From contig JBNLBT010000003.1 in NCBI GenBank assembly GCA_050303435.1, positions 33,847 through 97,846 of the forward strand: a stretch of DNA of 64,000 nucleotides, in the 5' to 3' direction. This DNA is from JBNLBT01 sp050303435. Its GTDB lineage: Bacteria; Pseudomonadota; Gammaproteobacteria; Xanthomonadales; Marinicellaceae. Below, in pieces: positions 46,978 through 53,440 of the stretch. Made by a program: the position numbers and the translations under genes. Position 1 is the first letter of the stretch. Each line of letters starts with the position of its first letter. The notes under the pieces were generated by a model. That model saw only the letters and a program-made list of their open reading frames with translations. It did no database searches and had not been told where the DNA came from.

Positions 46978-47529
46978 ATGCAGCAACCGACCGATGCACA
47001 ATTGATCCGGCGGGCACAGGGTGGCAGCCTTGAGAGCTACACCCGACTGGTGGAACGCCACCAGGCCCGCCTGTTCAAGTTTTTAATGGTCAAATGCATG
47101 CACCGGCAGGACGCCGAAGATGCCTTGCAGGAGGCTTTTCTCAGCGCGCATCAGTCCCTGCACAGCTACAACCCACGCTGGGCATTCTCCACCTGGCTGT
47201 TCACCATCGCGCGCCGCAATCTACAGCGCGTGCGCACTCAAACACCCCCGGGCACAGCCAACCCGTCGAACCTGGCCAGTCACGACGACGTGGAACAACG
47301 CATTGACCGGGCCAACACCTGGATTGTGCTGAAACAGCACCTCGATGAAGCCGCCTACGATGCCATGTGGTTTCATTACGCTGAAGATCTGCCCCTGAAG
47401 ACGGTGGCAAAAATTCTTCAGCGTTCTGAGAACTGGGTTAAAATCACTTTGCACCGCGCGCGCAAAAAACTGGCGCGCTGTGAATCGGTTCAGTCCCTGT
47501 TTCAGGGATTGACGGAGGCAGAACTATGA
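46978..47529 (+). CDS. RNA polymerase ECF-type sigma factor
   Basis: The 183-residue protein contains region 2 (YTRLVERHQARLFKFLMVKC, QDAEDALQEAFLSAHQSL, FSTWLFTIARRNLQRV) and region 4 (LDEAAYDAMWFHYAEDLPLKTVAKILQRSENWVKITLHRARKKL), without regions 1 or 3. This is the ECF layout. The start is 12 bases after the exported protein gene. The stop overlaps the next gene by ATGA, which encodes a likely membrane anti-sigma factor. Confidence 0.9.
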   Translation: MQQPTDAQLIRRAQGGSLESYTRLVERHQARLFKFLMVKCMHRQDAEDALQEAFLSAHQSLHSYNPRWAFSTWLFTIARRNLQRVRTQTPPGTANPSNLASHDDVEQRIDRANTWIVLKQHLDEAAYDAMWFHYAEDLPLKTVAKILQRSENWVKITLHRARKKLARCESVQSLFQGLTEAEL

Positions 47530-47912
47530 ACACAGACCATGACGCACTGAAACAGCATCTGCGCACACAGGCCGAAGCCTTTGACCTGTTGGGTCAGGAC
47601 GACGTGAACGCGCGCCGCCTGAGTGCACAAATCGGCCGGGCACTGCAGCCATCGCCCCGCCACAAACCGCGCAAACGGTTCGTCGCCCGCATCGGGCTTG
47701 GCCTGGCGGCGGCAGCGCTGTTGGCGGTGCCTTTGGTTTGGCACAACAGCCAGCATTCGTTGCACCATGCGCCCACGGCCGTGCCCATTGCGCTGGAGGC
47801 ATGGCGTCAGTGGCCGCAGGCGGCTGAAGCCAGTCTGCTGGCCGACATGCAGGCCGAACAACAGGCCCTGCGTGAAGATCTGCATACATTGCGTGCGCAG
47901 TTCAATCTGTAG
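47526..47912 (+). CDS. Single-pass membrane protein, probable anti-sigma factor
   Basis: The 128-residue protein has about 55 cytoplasmic residues, one membrane segment (RIGLGLAAAALLAVPLVW), and a periplasmic tail with a helical end (LLADMQAEQQALREDLHTLRAQF). The zinc-binding HxxxCxxC motif of many anti-sigma factors is missing, so the assignment rests on topology and on translational coupling to the ECF sigma gene. It may be a non-ZAS anti-sigma or a sensor. Confidence 0.6.
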   Translation: MNTDHDALKQHLRTQAEAFDLLGQDDVNARRLSAQIGRALQPSPRHKPRKRFVARIGLGLAAAALLAVPLVWHNSQHSLHHAPTAVPIALEAWRQWPQAAEASLLADMQAEQQALREDLHTLRAQFNL

Positions 47913-48018
47913 AATTCACCGACCCACATTGTGCCCCGTATTTTGTGCCTGCAAACGCCGTTCTTCCGGCAAAAAACGCCCGCTGTGCATTTTTTTTACT
48001 GTATTTGAAAAAAATAGC

Positions 48019-48047
48019 TTGCCAAAGCGGCCCATTATCTGAATAAT
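48019..48047 (+). promoter_or_regulatory. Sigma-70 promoter of the polyamine operon
   Basis: TTGCCA (48019-48024), exactly 17 bases, AATAAT (48042-48047). The predicted transcript starts near 48054, directly ahead of the first leader hairpin, about 140 bases before speD. Confidence 0.6.
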
Positions 48048-48053
48048 TGCGAA

Positions 48054-48192
48054 ACTTTTTTCCCACCGCCGCCCTCACAAGCGGGCGGAGTTCTCAGGTG
48101 GGTTTTGGTGTCGGTTGAGCAATTGGGATTCGGCCGATATTTCGGGTTTTTCATCGCCCGCAAGGCGGTGGTTTTTTTTGCGAGAAAAAAAC
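48054..48192 (+). promoter_or_regulatory. Candidate attenuator/riboswitch leader of speD-speE
   Basis: The leader contains a nested hairpin: CCCACC 48062-48067 with GGTGGG 48097-48102, and inside it CCGCCC 48069-48074 with GGGCGG 48083-48088. A terminator follows at 48152-48179. CCACCGCC (48063-48070) is an exact complement of GGCGGTGG (48164-48171) in the 3' half of the terminator, so the 5' strand of the first hairpin can act as an antiterminator. The two folds exclude each other. No known riboswitch class is recognised. Confidence 0.6.
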
Positions 48193-48206
48193 ATGAAAAA
48201 AAATAA
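48108..48206 (+). CDS. Possible speD leader peptide (32 codons)
   Basis: A GTG at 48108 follows a good AGGTGGG ribosome site (48096-48102) and opens a 32-codon frame that runs through the terminator and ends at TAA 48204-48206, just inside speD. The peptide is rich in Phe (YFGFF, VVFF) and ends in Lys/Arg-rich residues. The ribosome site lies in the 3' strand of the first leader hairpin. It may be a regulatory peptide or chance; no homologue is known to me. Confidence 0.3.
   Translation: MSVEQLGFGRYFGFFIARKAVVFFARKKHEKK
48152..48179 (+). terminator. Intrinsic terminator inside the speD leader
   Basis: Seven-base stem CATCGCC/GGCGGTG (one G-T pair), loop CGCAA, then G and eight T. It ends 13 bases before the speD ATG, so it would act as an attenuator rather than end an upstream gene. 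Confidence 0.7.
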
Positions 48207-48672
48207 TCTGATTCCCGCTGAGGATAAATTCACCGGAACACACGAGGCCACTTCATGGCCGCAATTTCAACAGGCAGAAGAAGATCACCGCAAGGATCAC
48301 TTCATCACCAGAAACAACAAAGTGTATGCGGGCACCCACCTGATTCTTGATCTGTGGGGCGCGGACAGATTGGACGATCTGGCGATCATGGAACAAGCCA
48401 TGCGCGAAGCAGTGATAGAAGCCGGCGCCACCTTGTTGCACATTCATCTGCACCATTTCACACCCAATGGCGGTATTTCTGGCGTGGCCGTGCTGGCTGA
48501 ATCACACATCAGTGTGCATTCATGGCCGGAACGTGGCTACGCGGCATTCGACGTGTTCATGTGCGGCGATGCCGAGCCGGAAAAAGCCATCGCGGTTCTG
48601 AGCAGACATTTCACACCGGAAGCGATCAACGTGCACACCATTCTGCGCGGTGAAGTCTCCAACAATGGCTGA
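48193..48672 (+). CDS. speD: S-adenosylmethionine decarboxylase proenzyme
   Basis: SpeD makes decarboxylated SAM, the aminopropyl donor for spermidine. The protein cleaves itself at [14 protein letters not shown]103-S104 gives the pyruvoyl group on the new alpha chain, and [12 protein letters not shown] follows. The 159-residue length fits the short bacterial proenzyme, with an N-terminal extension of about 40 residues before the conserved [14 protein letters not shown] start at ATG 48193; codons upstream in frame run through the leader terminator and are not expected to be coding. The stop overlaps speE by 8 bases. Confidence 0.93.
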   Translation: MKKNNLIPAEDKFTGTHEATSWPQFQQAEEDHRKDHFITRNNKVYAGTHLILDLWGADRLDDLAIMEQAMREAVIEAGATLLHIHLHHFTPNGGISGVAVLAESHISVHSWPERGYAAFDVFMCGDAEPEKAIAVLSRHFTPEAINVHTILRGEVSNNG

Positions 48673-49516
48673 TCCTCGCTTTCTCGAAAGCCTGTATCCC
48701 GGTTGGGGCCAATCATTCAAAATCGATGAGGTGCTGTTTGAACAGAAAACCGATCACCAGCACCTGATCATTTTCCGCAACCCCGAATGGGGCACAGTGA
48801 TGGCACTGGACGGCGTGGTGCAAACCACCGAACGCGATGAATTCATCTATCACGAGATGATGACCCACGTGCCACTGGTGGCGCACGGTCAGGCCCGCGA
48901 CGTGCTGATCATCGGCGGTGGCGACGGCGGCATTCTGCGTGAAGTGCTGAAACATTCAACGGTTGAACGGGTGGTGCAGGTGGAAATCGACGCCGCGGTG
49001 ATCGACATGTGCAAAACCCACCTGCCGAATCACTCCAATGGCGCATTCGATCACCCGAAGGCACAGATCGTGATCGCCGACGGCATTGAATACGTCGGTG
49101 AAACGTCGCGCAGCTTCGATGTGATTATTTCGGACTCAACCGATCCCATCGGGCCCGGCGAAGTGTTGTTCACCTCGAAGTTTTACACCGGCATCCAGCG
49201 TTGTCTGAAGCCCGGCGGTGTGTTTGTTGCACAAAACGGGGTGAGTTTCATGCAGACCGATGAAGTGCGCACCACCGCGCGCCGGCTCGGTCCGCTGTTC
49301 GCCGATCAGAGCTTTTATGCCGCCGCGGTGCCAACCTATGTGGGCGGCATCATGACGTTTGCCTGGGCCAGCGACAACCCCGCCCTGCGCAAATTGGATG
49401 CCCAAACCGTCGAGGCGCGCATTGCAGCGGCTGGGCTGCGCACGCGCTATTACAACCACGGCATCCACACCGCGGCGTTCAATTTGCCGCAATACGTGCT
49501 GGACGCCATTGCCTGA
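48665..49516 (+). CDS. speE: Spermidine synthase
   Basis: SpeE transfers the aminopropyl group from decarboxylated SAM to putrescine. From ATG 48665 the protein has 283 residues with [21 protein letters not shown], the nucleotide-binding [16 protein letters not shown] and the catalytic region [18 protein letters not shown]. It overlaps speD by 8 bases, and the decarboxylase gene follows 10 bases after the stop, so the operon makes spermidine from ornithine and SAM. Confidence 0.96.
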   Translation: MADPRFLESLYPGWGQSFKIDEVLFEQKTDHQHLIIFRNPEWGTVMALDGVVQTTERDEFIYHEMMTHVPLVAHGQARDVLIIGGGDGGILREVLKHSTVERVVQVEIDAAVIDMCKTHLPNHSNGAFDHPKAQIVIADGIEYVGETSRSFDVIISDSTDPIGPGEVLFTSKFYTGIQRCLKPGGVFVAQNGVSFMQTDEVRTTARRLGPLFADQSFYAAAVPTYVGGIMTFAWASDNPALRKLDAQTVEARIAAAGLRTRYYNHGIHTAAFNLPQYVLDAIA

Positions 49517-49526
49517 GGGCCATTCC

Positions 49527-50708
49527 ATGGACACCAAGAAACTCACGCAGCAGTTTGCAGAGCAGGCGCATCCGGACATCCTGCAAAACTTTGATCGCGA
49601 ACGCCTGGCGGAACTCGCCGATGAACACGGCACGCCGTTGTTGATATTGGATGAGGCCAAAATTGAGCAGCAATACCGCAGCATTGCCGAGGCCTTGCCC
49701 GGCGTGCGACTGCATTACGCGGTCAAAGCCCTGTCGCACCCCAAGCTGATCGAAAAACTGCACGCCCTGGGCTGTTATTTCGATCTGGCGACCAATGGCG
49801 AGGTGAACACCATGCGTGAAGTGGGTGTGCCGCCGGCCAACTGCATCCACACCCACCCGATCAAGAAAGACGCAGAGATTCGCCACGCGCTGGAATTCGG
49901 CTGTCGCATCTTTGTGGCCGACAACATCGCTGAAATCGACAAGTTTGCGCCGTACGCCGACCAGGCCGAGTTGCTGATTCGGGTGAGTTTCCGCAGTCAG
50001 GAAGCGGTGGTTGACCTGTCGCGCAAATTTGGCTGCGCTCTGGACCGCTTGCCGGCCCTGGTGGAACACGCGCGCTCACTGGGCATCCGCGTGGTGGGCT
50101 TGTCCTTCCACGTCGGTTCTCAGGTGCCATCCCCGTCGGCACACGTCAGTGCGATCGAATCGAGCATTCAAGTGATGCGCGAGATGGATTTCATCGATTG
50201 GCAATACCTCGACATCGGTGGCGGCTTTCCGATTTCCTATTTGGGTCCGGTGATGGACATCGCGGATTTCTGCGTGCCCATCGTCGATGCCTTGCAGCAC
50301 GTGCCTGAAGGCATTCGTGTGCTGGCCGAACCGGGCCGATACCTGGTTGCACCGACCATGCTGGAGGTGTTGACCGTGGTGGGCAAGGCGCAGCGCGGCG
50401 CGCGCACCTGGTATTATCTGGACGACGGCATCTATGGCGCTTTTAGTGGCCAGATGTTTGACCACGCCCACTACCCGGTTTCGCCGCTGGAACCGGTGGA
50501 CCTGACGCGCCCTTTGCTTCCCAGTGTGCTGGCCGGCCCCACCTGCGACAGCATCGATGTGATTGACGAAGACATTGAATTGCCTGAGCTGCAGCCCGGC
50601 GACCGTCTGGTGGCGCGCCAGATCGGTGCCTACACCATTGCTTCGGCCACTGAATTCAACTGTTACGATAAACCCAAGGTGATCTGGGCTCGCCATTTGC
50701 GCATCTGA
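49527..50708 (+). CDS. PLP-dependent ornithine/lysine decarboxylase (alanine-racemase fold)
   Basis: The 393-residue protein belongs to fold-type III decarboxylases: the PLP lysine is in HYAVKALSHP (K67), with FHVGSQ, DIGGGFP and EPGRYLVAP around the cofactor and the active-site Cys in GPTCDSIDVI. It most resembles eukaryote-type ornithine decarboxylase and bacterial bifunctional Orn/Lys decarboxylases, so it should make putrescine and perhaps cadaverine. Meso-DAP or carboxynorspermidine decarboxylase is less likely given length and context. A GAGGGC ribosome site precedes ATG 49527. Confidence 0.88.
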   Translation: MDTKKLTQQFAEQAHPDILQNFDRERLAELADEHGTPLLILDEAKIEQQYRSIAEALPGVRLHYAVKALSHPKLIEKLHALGCYFDLATNGEVNTMREVGVPPANCIHTHPIKKDAEIRHALEFGCRIFVADNIAEIDKFAPYADQAELLIRVSFRSQEAVVDLSRKFGCALDRLPALVEHARSLGIRVVGLSFHVGSQVPSPSAHVSAIESSIQVMREMDFIDWQYLDIGGGFPISYLGPVMDIADFCVPIVDALQHVPEGIRVLAEPGRYLVAPTMLEVLTVVGKAQRGARTWYYLDDGIYGAFSGQMFDHAHYPVSPLEPVDLTRPLLPSVLAGPTCDSIDVIDEDIELPELQPGDRLVARQIGAYTIASATEFNCYDKPKVIWARHLRI

Positions 50709-50722
50709 TTCGCTGGCCTGGC

Positions 50723-51406
50723 TCACTGCGCCTGCTTAATCAGCCCCTGCGGTGTTTCCTCACTGCAGGGGCTGTTTGCATTGTGAACGCTGGCCAGCAG
50801 TGTCGCTTCAAAGCGAACGCGCAATGCGTCCTGAACTTTGAGTGCGCCCAACATCACTGAAAACGGCTCAATGCCCAGCGCGGACTGATTGACGCTGAAT
50901 TCGCCTTCAACCCGCACGCTGTTGCCCGCAAACACGGTGTGCAAGTCGATCTCGGTGCGGTGTTTGGAATCACCCAGCTGAATCGTCGCTGCGGCGTGAT
51001 CGTGTGGGGCCGCGCTGCTCAGACGCACGTGCACGGCGCGGTTGTTTTCTGCGTCAAGTATTTTGCCGCCGAGCATGCGCCGGCGGGTCTTGTCAATGTC
51101 CCGAGCATCCATTTCACTTGCAAAAGAATCGCCCGCCGCTGCGCGCATGTGGGCGTCGTCAACCTGCAATGAATGGATGGGCAGCGCGAGGTAAACCGCG
51201 GCCAATCCGTCTTCAACACAGGCCTGAACGGTGAACGCCCGGCTGTGCACGATGTGGTTGTGACCACGCGAAGCCAGCCAGCCGTCTTTGTACACCTCAA
51301 TCACAATCACCCCCTGACTCAGGCGGTAATCCATTCGCGCGGCCTTGGCCGGAAACCACGGCAGCCATCCTGCGATCAGGCAAGCAAACAGAATGAAAGG
51401 CTTCAT
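50723..51406 (-). CDS. YceI-like exported protein
   Basis: From ATG 51406 the protein has a signal peptide (PFILFACLIAGWLPWFPAKA|AR) and a lipocalin-like domain with the SRGHNHIVHSRAF segment and VEGEFSVNQSALGIEPFSVMLGALKVQDALRVRFE, reminiscent of YceI proteins that bind isoprenoid-like ligands. The match is partial. A TATACT box at 51418-51413 sits so close to the ATG that the transcript may be leaderless; the longer start at 51424 would contain that box. The dyad at 51429 lies just upstream and may affect this gene too. Confidence 0.6.
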   Translation of the reverse strand: MKPFILFACLIAGWLPWFPAKAARMDYRLSQGVIVIEVYKDGWLASRGHNHIVHSRAFTVQACVEDGLAAVYLALPIHSLQVDDAHMRAAAGDSFASEMDARDIDKTRRRMLGGKILDAENNRAVHVRLSSAAPHDHAAATIQLGDSKHRTEIDLHTVFAGNSVRVEGEFSVNQSALGIEPFSVMLGALKVQDALRVRFEATLLASVHNANSPCSEETPQGLIKQAQ

Positions 51407-51428
51407 GCCGTCAGTATAGGCCATTGCG

Positions 51429-51448
51429 GCTGTTCAAAAAAGCACAGC
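51429..51448. promoter_or_regulatory. 20-bp dyad operator, copy 1
   Basis: GCTGTTCAAAAAAGCACAGC: arms GCTGT.C and G.ACAGC around six A. It is identical to copy 2 and is centred about 42.5 bases before the predicted start of the first small RNA, the usual place for an activator that touches RNA polymerase. Confidence 0.7.
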
Positions 51449-51468
51449 GTTGGCATGAAATGGGCCGA

Positions 51469-51593
51469 TATAATGTGTTTGTGTGTGAAATCACACGGTT
51501 TGAATCCGGGCATGGAAGTGGGGACAGGCCCAAGGACAAACCAAGTTTTCCAGAGATATGAAACCGCCAGCTACACACTGGCGGTTTTTTTTT
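51469..51593 (+). ncRNA. Candidate small RNA 1 (promoter box, transcript and terminator)
   Basis: TATAAT at 51469-51474 should start transcription near 51481 (GTGTGTGAAAT). The roughly 113-base RNA can form GTGTG/CACAC (51483-51496) and then a long hairpin, GGTTTG 51497-51502 with CAAACC 51537-51542, enclosing GGGC/GCCC. The 16-base apical loop holds two GGA motifs and the inner bulge a third, as in CsrA-binding RNAs. It ends in a terminator with arms AACCGCCAG and CTGGCGGTT (51562-51586) and nine T. No frame of more than a few codons with a ribosome site is present. Confidence 0.72.
51562..51593 (+). terminator. Terminator of candidate small RNA 1
   Basis: A perfect 9-base stem with a 7-base loop followed by nine T. 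No protein gene lies upstream on this strand for more than 800 bases. Confidence 0.88.
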
Positions 51594-51617
51594 GCCCAGA
51601 ATAATCGGCCCAGTTCA

Positions 51618-51637
51618 GCTGTTCAAAAAAGCACAGC
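51618..51637. promoter_or_regulatory. 20-bp dyad operator, copy 2
   Basis: It is identical in all 20 bases to the copy at 51429 and lies 189 bases from it. Again it is exactly 20 bases before a TATAAT box, while the sequences between are unrelated. Confidence 0.72.
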
Positions 51638-51657
51638 CCACGCGCTGGATCAATCCG

Positions 51658-51785
51658 TATAATGGCAACGTGTGTGTGTGGGAATATCATTTGATATCAC
51701 CTCTGGGTGGGGCAGAAGGATGATTTCAAGCCAAATGATTTTCCTCTCTTAAAACCCGCTGGCCGCCCGGTCAGCGGGTTTTTTT
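51658..51785 (+). ncRNA. Candidate small RNA 2 (promoter box, transcript and terminator)
   Basis: TATAAT at 51658-51663 should start an RNA near 51670 (GTGTGTGTGTGGGAA), sharing its first seven bases with RNA 1. It has ATATC/GATAT with an ATTT loop, two GGA motifs, an AAGGATGATTT region partly complementary to AAATGATTTTCCT, and the terminator at 51751-51785. The length, about 116 bases, equals that of RNA 1, but the body sequence is different. No coding frame with a ribosome site is seen. Confidence 0.7.
51751..51785. terminator. Terminator of candidate small RNA 2, probably bidirectional
   Basis: Eleven-base stem AAAACCCGCTG with CAGCGGGTTTT and a 10-base loop, ending in seven T. On the minus strand it also ends in T, 28 bases after yceH, so it can serve both. 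Confidence 0.88.
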
Positions 51786-51813
51786 ATGCCGTGTTATTCT
51801 GAGCGCTGGGGAT

Positions 51814-52476
51814 TCACTCGGCGTCATCTTCCGTGGGCAGTTCGAGCGCCGCTTCAATGCGTTGCAGGCGCTGCTCCAATGCCTCAATGCGTTGCTCCAG
51901 CTCGCTGCGCGCTGCGGCGCGGGGTGCACTGGCGGCGGCGCGCTGCACATCGGCCGGGTCCGGTGGGCCGCACAGCAGGTGTGCATAGCGGTCTTCCCGT
52001 TGCCCCGGGCCGCGCGGTATCGACACCACCCACGGGGTTTCGCGTTGCATCAGTTCGTCCAGGTGCTGCTGCAATTCGGCGTGTGAGTTGAAATCGGCCA
52101 TGCGCTGCGTGCGCGTGTGGATCTCATTGAGCGTCATTGGGCCGCGCAACATCAACATGGCCAGAATCGCCTGGTGTTCACGGTTGATGTCCAGCTCGGT
52201 CATCACGCGGTGGGTGATTTTATTGGCCCGACCGCTGTATTCAACGCCCACCAGCTTGCGCGACTGCAGTTGATTCACGGTGTGCCCGATCTGACCTTCG
52301 GTCAGGTTCATCACCGGTTCGCGGTTGGATTTCTGGTTGCACGCCAGTTGCAGTGAGTTCATGGTCAGCGGGTAGCTGTTGGGTGTGGCCAGCTGTTTTT
52401 CCATCAGACAGGCCACCACCCGGGCTTCCAGCGGATTGAAGAACGCCGGTTCGGCGGCTTGGGTTTCATCGTTCAT
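51814..52476 (-). CDS. yceH: YceH family (DUF480) protein
   Basis: The 220 residues match the DUF480 double winged-helix layout: LNPLEARVVACLMEKQLATP-type start, PLTMNSLQLACNQKSNREPVMNL, then VGVEYSGRANKITHRV and AILAMLMLRGPMTLNEIHTRTQRM. A C-terminal coiled coil (ELEQRIEALEQRLQRIEAAL) ends the protein. The function is unknown; a DNA-binding role is suggested by the fold. It is downstream of ubiK on the same strand. Confidence 0.92.
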   Translation of the reverse strand: MNDETQAAEPAFFNPLEARVVACLMEKQLATPNSYPLTMNSLQLACNQKSNREPVMNLTEGQIGHTVNQLQSRKLVGVEYSGRANKITHRVMTELDINREHQAILAMLMLRGPMTLNEIHTRTQRMADFNSHAELQQHLDELMQRETPWVVSIPRGPGQREDRYAHLLCGPPDPADVQRAAASAPRAAARSELEQRIEALEQRLQRIEAALELPTEDDAE

Positions 52477-52525
52477 GGGAACTCCGTGCGGTGTGTCGAT
52501 TCATTCAATGCGAGACCAAGACCAT

Positions 52526-52771
52526 TCAGCCGCGCTCGGCTTCCAGTGCATCCAGTTGTTTTTGCAGGGCTTCGAGTTTGCTGCGCGTGGTGGCCAGCAC
52601 CGCCTTTTGCACTTCAAACTCCTCGCGCGTCACCAGGTTGGCCTTTTGCAGGCCAGCGGTGAGAATGGATTTGACGTTGGCATGGAAATCCCGGCGCATG
52701 GATTTCAAGTCGTCGGGCACCAATTGATCGAGTTTAGTGGCAATGTCTTCCAGCAGGTCGGGTTTCAGCAT
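52526..52771 (-). CDS. ubiK: Ubiquinone biosynthesis accessory factor UbiK
   Basis: From ATG 52771 the protein has 81 residues and matches the YqiC/BMFP pattern: LKPDLLEDIATKLDQLVP, then the EEFEVQKAVLATTRSKLEALQKQLDALE coiled coil. UbiK assists the UbiJ lipid-binding factor in aerobic ubiquinone synthesis. The longer frame up to 52879 overlaps rluE sequence and is not needed. Confidence 0.88.
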   Translation of the reverse strand: MLKPDLLEDIATKLDQLVPDDLKSMRRDFHANVKSILTAGLQKANLVTREEFEVQKAVLATTRSKLEALQKQLDALEAERG

Positions 52772-52879
52772 GTCTTGGCCATCGGGAAAAAACCTTATTT
52801 TAGCCCGCCTGAGGCGCGCCTTCAACGGTTGCCATCGCAGCACGACATGGCGACGGCCTTGCGTCAATTGCAGCGGCAA

Positions 52880-53440
52880 TTACAGGCCCTTGAAGGGCGT
52901 GTTGAGTGCACGCACCTGACCGGGTTCCAGGCCATCCAGTGACCAGTCGCCGATGCGCGTGCGGATCAGCCGCAACACCGGCAGATTCACCGCCGCCAAC
53001 ATGCGACGCACCTGTCTGTTCTTGCCTTGATTGAGGACGACTTCCAGCCAGTGGGTGGCAATGCGCCGACGCACGCGCACCGGCACCGGGCGTTTCCACA
53101 AGCCGCCCGGTTTGCCCGAAAGCATCTGCACCGCCACCGCGCGCGCGGTGTAATCGGTCAGCTGCACACCACTGCGCAGGCGCATCAAAGCGGGCGCCGT
53201 GGGCAGGCCTTCCACCTGCACCAGGTAGTGTTTGTTGAGTTTGTGCTGGGGATGGCTGATGCGGTGTTGCAGTGCGCCGTCGCGGGTCAGCAACACCAGC
53301 CCTTCAGAATCGAGATCCAGACGCCCGGCCGGGTAATAGCCGGGTTCATGGATGTAGTCGGCCAGTGTCGGGCGGCCTTCGGTGTCACTGAACTGGCACA
53401 ACACCCCGTGTGGTTTGTTGAACATCAGCAGGTCACTCAC
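52880..53440 (-). CDS. rluE: 23S rRNA pseudouridine synthase RluE-like
   Basis: The 186-residue RsuA/RluB-type synthase lacks an S4 domain, as RluE does. It has LMFNKPHGVLCQFSD, the catalytic Asp in PAGRLDLDSEGLVLLT and the VLNQGKNRQVRRMLAAV block. RluE modifies U2457 of 23S rRNA. The GTG start at 53440 overlaps the mpl stop (GTGA), which supports it. Other short RsuA-family members are possible but less likely. Confidence 0.85.
   Translation of the reverse strand: MSDLLMFNKPHGVLCQFSDTEGRPTLADYIHEPGYYPAGRLDLDSEGLVLLTRDGALQHRISHPQHKLNKHYLVQVEGLPTAPALMRLRSGVQLTDYTARAVAVQMLSGKPGGLWKRPVPVRVRRRIATHWLEVVLNQGKNRQVRRMLAAVNLPVLRLIRTRIGDWSLDGLEPGQVRALNTPFKGL

Noticed and set aside
48115..48192. TTG-started extension of speD upstream of 48193
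   Set aside because: It would place the terminator with its T run inside the coding region and adds no conserved residues.
51429..51448. LexA or CRP site
   Set aside because: LexA needs CTGT-N8-ACAG but the gap here is 10; CRP needs TGTGA/TCACA half-sites, which are absent.
51497..51507. GGTTTGAATCC resembling a tRNA T-arm inside candidate small RNA 1
   Set aside because: No matching acceptor stem, D-arm or anticodon arm can be placed around it; the promoter box would lie inside the tRNA body.
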